Source: Patellaria atrata CBS 101060
Taxonomy: Eukaryota > Ascomycota > Dothideomycetes > Patellariales > Patellariaceae
Assembly (NCBI GenBank): GCA_010093705.1
Contig: MU006090.1
Coordinates: 766,827-830,826, forward strand
DNA length: 64,000 nt
Direction of reading: 5' to 3'
In this document: piece by piece, positions 58,876 to 64,000 of the stretch
Layout: each line of letters opens with the position of its first letter
How positions within the stretch are numbered: the first letter of the stretch is position 1
Translations under genes and position numbers: made by a program
Notes under the pieces: model-generated
Told to the model about the DNA's origin: nothing
The model's input: the letters and a program-made list of their open reading frames with translations, nothing else
Databases searched by the model: none

Positions 58876-59647
58876 TAGGGTGATATGAAGTGTGAAAAGG
58901 GGCTTTCTTTACTCTACTGTACCACTGAATGTTTTGAGATACCAATTTGATATTCAAGTTTATGGATTACCTCTTTCGTATTTTCTTGCTCAGTAAAGTG
59001 CGAATAGCTTTGATGTGCAGAGAGGGGTCATTCTTCATGAATACGTTTTTATGATCGGAGGCTTCGGGAACACAGACCTATCCCGTCAGCGAAACCTGGT
59101 GCACACTGTGCTCCAGGGTACGGGTCTCGGGGTGATTCCGATTCAATGCCTACGGAGCCGCTTTGAGCCTTTTTGATGCCGCGCAAATTTCCATTGCCAG
59201 GCTCTTGGACCTTGCTCTAGCCTACAAAGTAGATTGTGAGGTGCCAGCTTGCCCGCCCAGCCTCCCAAACGAGAGATCATCAGCATTACGACTCCTCCAT
59301 CGCAGCGGCGGAGCACCTCAATCAATCACTACGACCGTTCAATATCTAACGTGGCCACGTCAACTGCTCATAAGTCACCGGAACTTCATCACTAACATAC
59401 GCAGGCTTTTATTCCGGTAGAGACTATCATTGAGAAAGGCCCCGCGCATGTTCTTTGCTCTTTACCTTCCGGGAATCTAACGAGGACGTTGCATCACCGC
59501 CGCTTCAACTACTACACAATTACCGGTCACCTTTCTCAGAGCTATATCAAGCTTCATACGACTCTATAACATTCCCAAAGGAATACGAGTATTAGCGCAT
59601 AGCAGGTCTTGATTGCGCAAACTAATCATACCCCACAAACCGTCGCC
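58876..59647. other. Intergenic, epsin upstream region
   Basis: 772 bp between two plus-strand genes. No gene was supported; a short frame at 59163-59420 lacks domain content. Presumably holds the epsin promoter and leader. Confidence 0.5.
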
Positions 59648-61555
59648 ATGTCGAAGGTTGTCAGAAGCGTGAAGAACGTTACAAAGGGCTATTCCTCAGT
59701 GGAGGTAAAAGTTCGAAATGGTCCGCAATGCTGTACCCCTTCTTAGCCTCTTCTTTGTGAGTATACTGACATCTTACAGCTACTAGCAATGATCCGTGGG
59801 GTCCCGTTGGGTCTGACATGGCAGAGATTGCCCAAATGACGTTCAACAAGTGAGCGCCGAAGCTATCCTTCCCTCACAGTTGGATCTCACTGACAGAGAT
59901 AGCTCGACGGACTTTTACCAGATTATGGACATGCTGGATAAGCGGTTGAATGATAAGGGCAAGAATTGGCGCCATGTGCTCAAGTCGTTGAAGGTGCTGG
60001 ATTACTGTCTCCATGAGGGTTCAGAGCTGGTCGTTACTTGGGCACGGAAAAACATTTTCATCATCAAGACTTTGCGAGAGTTTCAACACATCGACGAGGA
60101 TGGAAAAGACGTTGGTCAGAATGGTGAGTACTTTCAGATACCCTCTGATACATGCTCAAGGCTGATGAAATGACTGTAGTGCGAGTCTCTGCTAAAGAAC
60201 TAACTGCTCTGATCTTGGACGAAGAGCGACTCCGCGCTGAACGTCAGAATCGTAACTCATGGAAATCGAGGGTGACTGGAATCGAGGAGTTTGGACCTGC
60301 AGGGAGTGACAACCCCCGACCCCCAAGACAGCGAGAACGCCAACCCAGGCCAAGACGTGATGATGAAGACGATTTAGAGTATAGGTTAGCAATTGAAGCG
60401 AGTAAGCACGAAGCAGAGGAAGATGCAAAGCGACGTCAATCGAATGCGCCACGTGGAGATGAGGACGAGGATCTGGAAAAGGCCATCAAGCTCAGTAAAG
60501 AGGAGGAAGAGTTGCGACGGAAGCAATTAGAAGAATCCAATGCAAACTCCCTCTTTGATGATACTCCTGGACCTGCCACATCCCAGCCAACAGGCTTCAA
60601 TCAGGGTTATCAACAACAAGGCGCAGTAGATTGGTTTGGTAACCCGGTTGTAGATCCTCAGCAATCTCAGAATACTGGATTTATCAATAATGCATACTCT
60701 CAACCAACCGGAATGCAAGGCCAACAGACTGGTTTCCAAAACGGTTTCGGATACGGTGGATTCCAACAACAGCAGCAACCTACTGATTTCGATCCTTTCG
60801 GACAACAACAGCAACAGGGAAATTTCCTACAACCACAACAGACGAGTTTCAACGCACAGTCGAACAACCCATTCGGGCTCCAACAACAAAACGGCTTCGG
60901 CGACGTCTTCGGTCAACAACAGCAGCAGCAACCTATTCAACAGCAAGACACCATCCAACCCGGTACCCACAACCCTTGGGCTTCACCCGCCCCGCAAACC
61001 GACTCCCTCAAACCTATGCCTACAGGTTCCAACAACCCCTTCGCATCCTCTTTCGCCAGACCCGCCAGCGCGCAACCACAACTTCAAGCCCAGCGCCAAC
61101 CAACTCTAGGCGCATTACAGGAACAGAAAACAATGACTCAGTTCAACAACCAGAACTTCAACCCACCGGTCTCCTTCTCCGCTCAACAGCAACAGCAGCA
61201 AGCAGCTAGTCCACAAAACCCTCATCATGCCCGTTTGAACCAGCTACTTGCATCGGGTGAAGGACAGGACACTTTCGGTAATACCGGAGAACTACGTATT
61301 CCCGCTCAACACACTGCACCGGGAACTTTTGTCAATTCAGCTGGTGCAGGATTGAACAGGCTCAATGCGTCACAGACCGGGAACAACCCATTCCTCAATA
61401 GCCAGATCACAGGATTACCACAGCAGAACAGGATTATGCCAGCCCAAACGGGACCGGCTGCGAGTTTCGGCAATCCGTATGCGCCCAATCCCTTTGGACA
61501 ACAGCAGGGCCAACAGCAGCAGCAATCTCAGGGTGGCAGCCTGATAGATTTGTGA
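59648..61555 (+). CDS. ENT1: Epsin (ENTH-domain endocytic adaptor)
   Basis: Adaptor that binds PI(4,5)P2, ubiquitinated cargo, Eps15-like proteins and clathrin at endocytic sites. Four exons (59648-59720, 59780-59849, 59903-60123, 60180-61555) encode 579 residues. ENTH domain spans about residues 10-145, with KNVTKGYSSVEVKVRNATSN and KGKNWRHVLKSLKVLDYCLHEGSE. The first intron uses the weak donor GTCCGC; the nearby GTAAAA at 59705 would break frame, and only the chosen donor gives VRNATSNDPWG. Two ubiquitin-interacting motifs are at about 184-200 (DDLEYRLAIEAS) and 216-232 (EDLEKAIKLS). The Gln/Asn-rich tail has several NPF motifs (NNPFGLQ, NNPFASS, NNPFLNS, PNPFGQQ). It ends with a clathrin box, SLIDL. 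Confidence 0.95.
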
Positions 61556-62226
61556 GGTGTCAAATCGTGTTTGATAATGTTATGGTTCAGGACATGTCAG
61601 AACGAGAAACGGGTGAATATGGTTATTGAATGGTTGTTAGGTTTACACTGTTTTCCCCTTGCAGAGGTTATGGAGTTTAGCATGATAAGCTCGGACGGCT
61701 TTGGAAGTGATAGGGATCATTTATATTCTTTACTTTCCTTTTTTTTTTCCGAATAAATTCGAGTGTGAGGGGAAGATTCTCCAATTTCAATGTGAATATA
61801 CAGAACCCCTTTTCCCTATTAAGAATTCTTTTCGGGATTTCTGTGCTACCTTCGTATATTTCAACACTACAGGAAAAGAAGCATAGTCTTACATCACTAG
61901 CCGAGCAACGTCAGGATAGATTTTCTGCGGATTCAGCATAGCTGAGTTATCGGTATGAAATTATACAGTCGGTCGATGATGGCATCCAAGTCTTTTCACA
62001 TGATTGAAGTGGGATGACAAGTAAAGTTTGCCTCGTCGACAAAAATTTCTTGGCACATGGAAAATTACTTTTTTCCGCGTAGGGTAGAGCTCCAAACGCG
62101 ATTTTTGGTGATAGAATTAGATATTCACCACAAAATACAATTTTCACCATATCAACCCTACTTTTGAACCTGAATTACCCTCTCCCTAACCTTTTTTAAT
62201 TATCATAACCTGAACGTCTTTCCAAA
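61556..62226. other. Intergenic, epsin 3' side / CCT3 promoter
   Basis: 671 bp between two plus-strand genes. A T-rich tract lies at 61735-61750. No gene was seen; it presumably holds the CCT3 promoter. Confidence 0.5.
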
Positions 62227-64000
62227 ATGCAGGCCCCGGTGGTGGTAATGAGTTAGTACCCCTCGTAAAGCTCAGTTAGGCATCTGAATAGAATGCTAAT
62301 ATCAATAGACACCGCTACGGGTGGAGAAAGACAATTCGGACGCAAAGCACAGCTCTCAAATATCACAGCCGCAAAAACGTAAATGTCTCCTCATTTGTCT
62401 ACATCGAACTTCCCTGAATCTGACCCCACCGACTCAGTGTAGCCGACATCATCCGCTCCTGCTTAGGCCCAAAGGCCATGCTCAAAATGCTCCTGGACCC
62501 TATGGGCGGCATTGTACTCACGAACGATGGTCACGCTATTTTAAGAGAGATCGAGGTCGCTCATCCCGCTGCGAAGAGCATGATCGAGCTTTCGCGGACA
62601 CAGGACGAGGAAGTTGGGGACGGAACGACAACTGTTATAATCCTAGCCGGTGAAATTCTCGCGCAAGCTTTACCGCAACTGGAGCGGAATATTCACCCGG
62701 TCATCATTATCGGTGCGTTTAAGAGAGCGCTAGCAGATGCACTACAGATATTGGAGGAGATCTCCGTACCGGTCGATATCAAGGACGACAATGCGATGCG
62801 GACGCTTATATCCAGCTCCATCGGCACGAAATTCGTGTCGAGATGGAGCGATTTAATGTGTGACCTAGCCCTCAAAGCCGTCCGAACCGTCTCCTTCGAC
62901 ATCGGTACCGGACGGCAAGAAATCGACATCAAGCGTTACGCCCGCGTCGAAAAGATCCCAGGCGGTGAAATCGAAGACTCCTGCGTCCTCGACGGAGTAA
63001 TGCTTAACAAAGACATCACGCATCCCAAGATGCGGCGACGAATCGAAAACCCTCGCATATTATTACTAGACTGCCCGCTCGAATACAAAAAGGGAGAATC
63101 CCAAACCGCGATCGAAATCTCCAAAGAAGACGACTGGAAACGCATCCTCGACATCGAAGAAGAGCAAATAAAGTCGATGTGCGACGCCATCATCGCGCTT
63201 CAACCCGACCTCGTCATCACCGAAAAGGGCGTCAGCGACCTAGCCCAACACTTCCTCGTCAAAGCCAACATCACGGCCCTCCGCCGCGTGCGCAAAACAG
63301 ACAACAACCGCATCGCCCGCGCCACCGGCGCCGCCATCGTGAACTCCCTCTCCTCCCTCCAACCCTCGGATATAGGAACCAAATGCGCCCTCTTCCACAT
63401 CGACAAGATCGGAGACGAATACTTCACTTTCCTAACCAAATGCCAGGATCCAAAAGCGTGTACCATCCTCCTCCGCGGCCCCAGCAAGGACATCCTCAAC
63501 GAGGTCGAGCGCAACCTCCACGACGCCATGGGCGTCGCGCGCAATGTGCTCTGGCACCCGCGTCTCTGTCCCGGCGGCGGCGCTGCCGAGATGGCCATCG
63601 CCGTCGGCTTGGAACGCAGAGCGAGGAATGTCGAGGGCGTGGCGCAGTGGCCGTACCGCGCAGTGGCGGAGGCGCTGGAGGTTATCCCGCGCACGCTGGT
63701 GCAGAATGCTGGCGCGAGTCCCATCCGCATCCTGACCCAATTGAGGGCGAAACATGCAGAGGCGTTGGGCGAGGAGGGAGGCAGTAAAGAAACCGCATCA
63801 GGGAGCAGTAATGGAGCATTAGCGGATGGCACGTCCTGGGGCATCGACGGCGATAAAGGCGTCGTGGTCGATATGAGAGAGTATGGCGTTTGGGAACCGT
63901 TGCAGGTTAAGGCACAGAGTCTTAAGACGGCGGTGGAGAGCGCGTGTTTGCTTCTTAGGGTCGATGATATCGTTGCTGCTAAGGCTGCTAGACAGGTTGG
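62227..64000 (+). CDS. CCT3: T-complex protein 1 subunit gamma (CCT3), cut by window edge
   Basis: Subunit of the cytosolic TRiC/CCT chaperonin that folds actin and tubulin. Exons 62227-62251, 62309-62378 and 62438 to beyond 64000; about 552 residues lie in the window, and only a short C-terminus should be missing. The first exon encodes only MQAPVVVM plus one base. Family landmarks: [31 protein letters not shown], the ATP-binding GDGTTT at 92-97, VTEKG-type [15 protein letters not shown], and [11 protein letters not shown] with a helix-rich equatorial end ([11 protein letters not shown]). The third-exon acceptor GACTCAG was chosen because it gives TVADIIR; the TAG two codons later would lose phase. 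The frame has no stop before the edge. A Ser/Gly/Glu-rich insert (residues near 490) seems longer than usual. Confidence 0.95.

Noticed and set aside
63179-63844. Arg/His/Pro-rich frame on the plus strand and opposing minus-strand frames
   Set aside because: Shadows of the GC-rich CCT3 exon, which reads as a clear chaperonin in another frame.
1-64000. tRNA genes, rRNA, CRISPR arrays or complete transposons
   Set aside because: Looked for B-box-like GTTCGAATC words in tRNA context, regular spaced repeats, and transposase or reverse transcriptase motifs; none held up (the GTTCGAATC at about 53857 lies in a trehalase intron without a tRNA fold).

Overview
This window comes from a filamentous ascomycete (Pezizomycotina). 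Genes carry several short introns of about 50-70 bp with GTAAGT-like donors, CTAAC/CTGAC-like branch sites and CAG/TAG acceptors. The gene set includes a division-I chitin synthase, a Fungal_trans regulator with two C2H2 fingers, neutral trehalase and a GT69 (CAP59/CMT1-like) mannosyltransferase. Two small FPREIRD/PPRELRD-type proteins would suit Leotiomycetes, but that placement is only a guess. All gene models were assembled by eye from reading frame, splice signals and remembered family sequences.

Layout. 0.6-3.9 kb (-): chitin synthase. 3.9-5.95 kb: long divergent intergenic region holding three decayed copies of a roughly 0.2-kb tandem repeat. 5.95-13.6 kb: low-molecular-weight tyrosine phosphatase (+), SRP40/Nopp140-like nucleolar protein (-), exocyst SEC3 (+). 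14.2-18.5 kb: two unidentified small proteins and a GT69 glycosyltransferase. 19.9-30 kb: EAF elongation factor (-), COG8 (-), a UBE2O-like E2/E3 (+) and V-ATPase subunit a (+). 30-39.7 kb: gene-poor, starting with an 18-bp satellite broken by a 100-N assembly gap and containing a decayed phosphotransferase (APH-like) gene. 39.7-42.9 kb: C2H2/Fungal_trans transcription factor. 42.9-49.7 kb: second gene-poor stretch. 49.7-64 kb: a two-exon orphan, neutral trehalase, MBF1, mitochondrial ribosome recycling factor, an unidentified conserved-looking protein, epsin, and CCT3, which runs off the right edge.

The genes are individually promoted eukaryotic units, with no operons. A theme is secretion and the endomembrane system: SEC3, COG8, VPH1, epsin, chitin synthase and the GT69 enzyme all act in Golgi, vacuole, exocytosis, endocytosis or wall synthesis. 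There is no sign of a metabolite cluster, complete transposon, CRISPR or tRNA gene. The less ordinary material is the repeat arrays, the gene-poor islands with a relic gene, the orphan gene, two V-ATPase introns that stay in frame if retained, and a C-to-G skew flip inside several genes.
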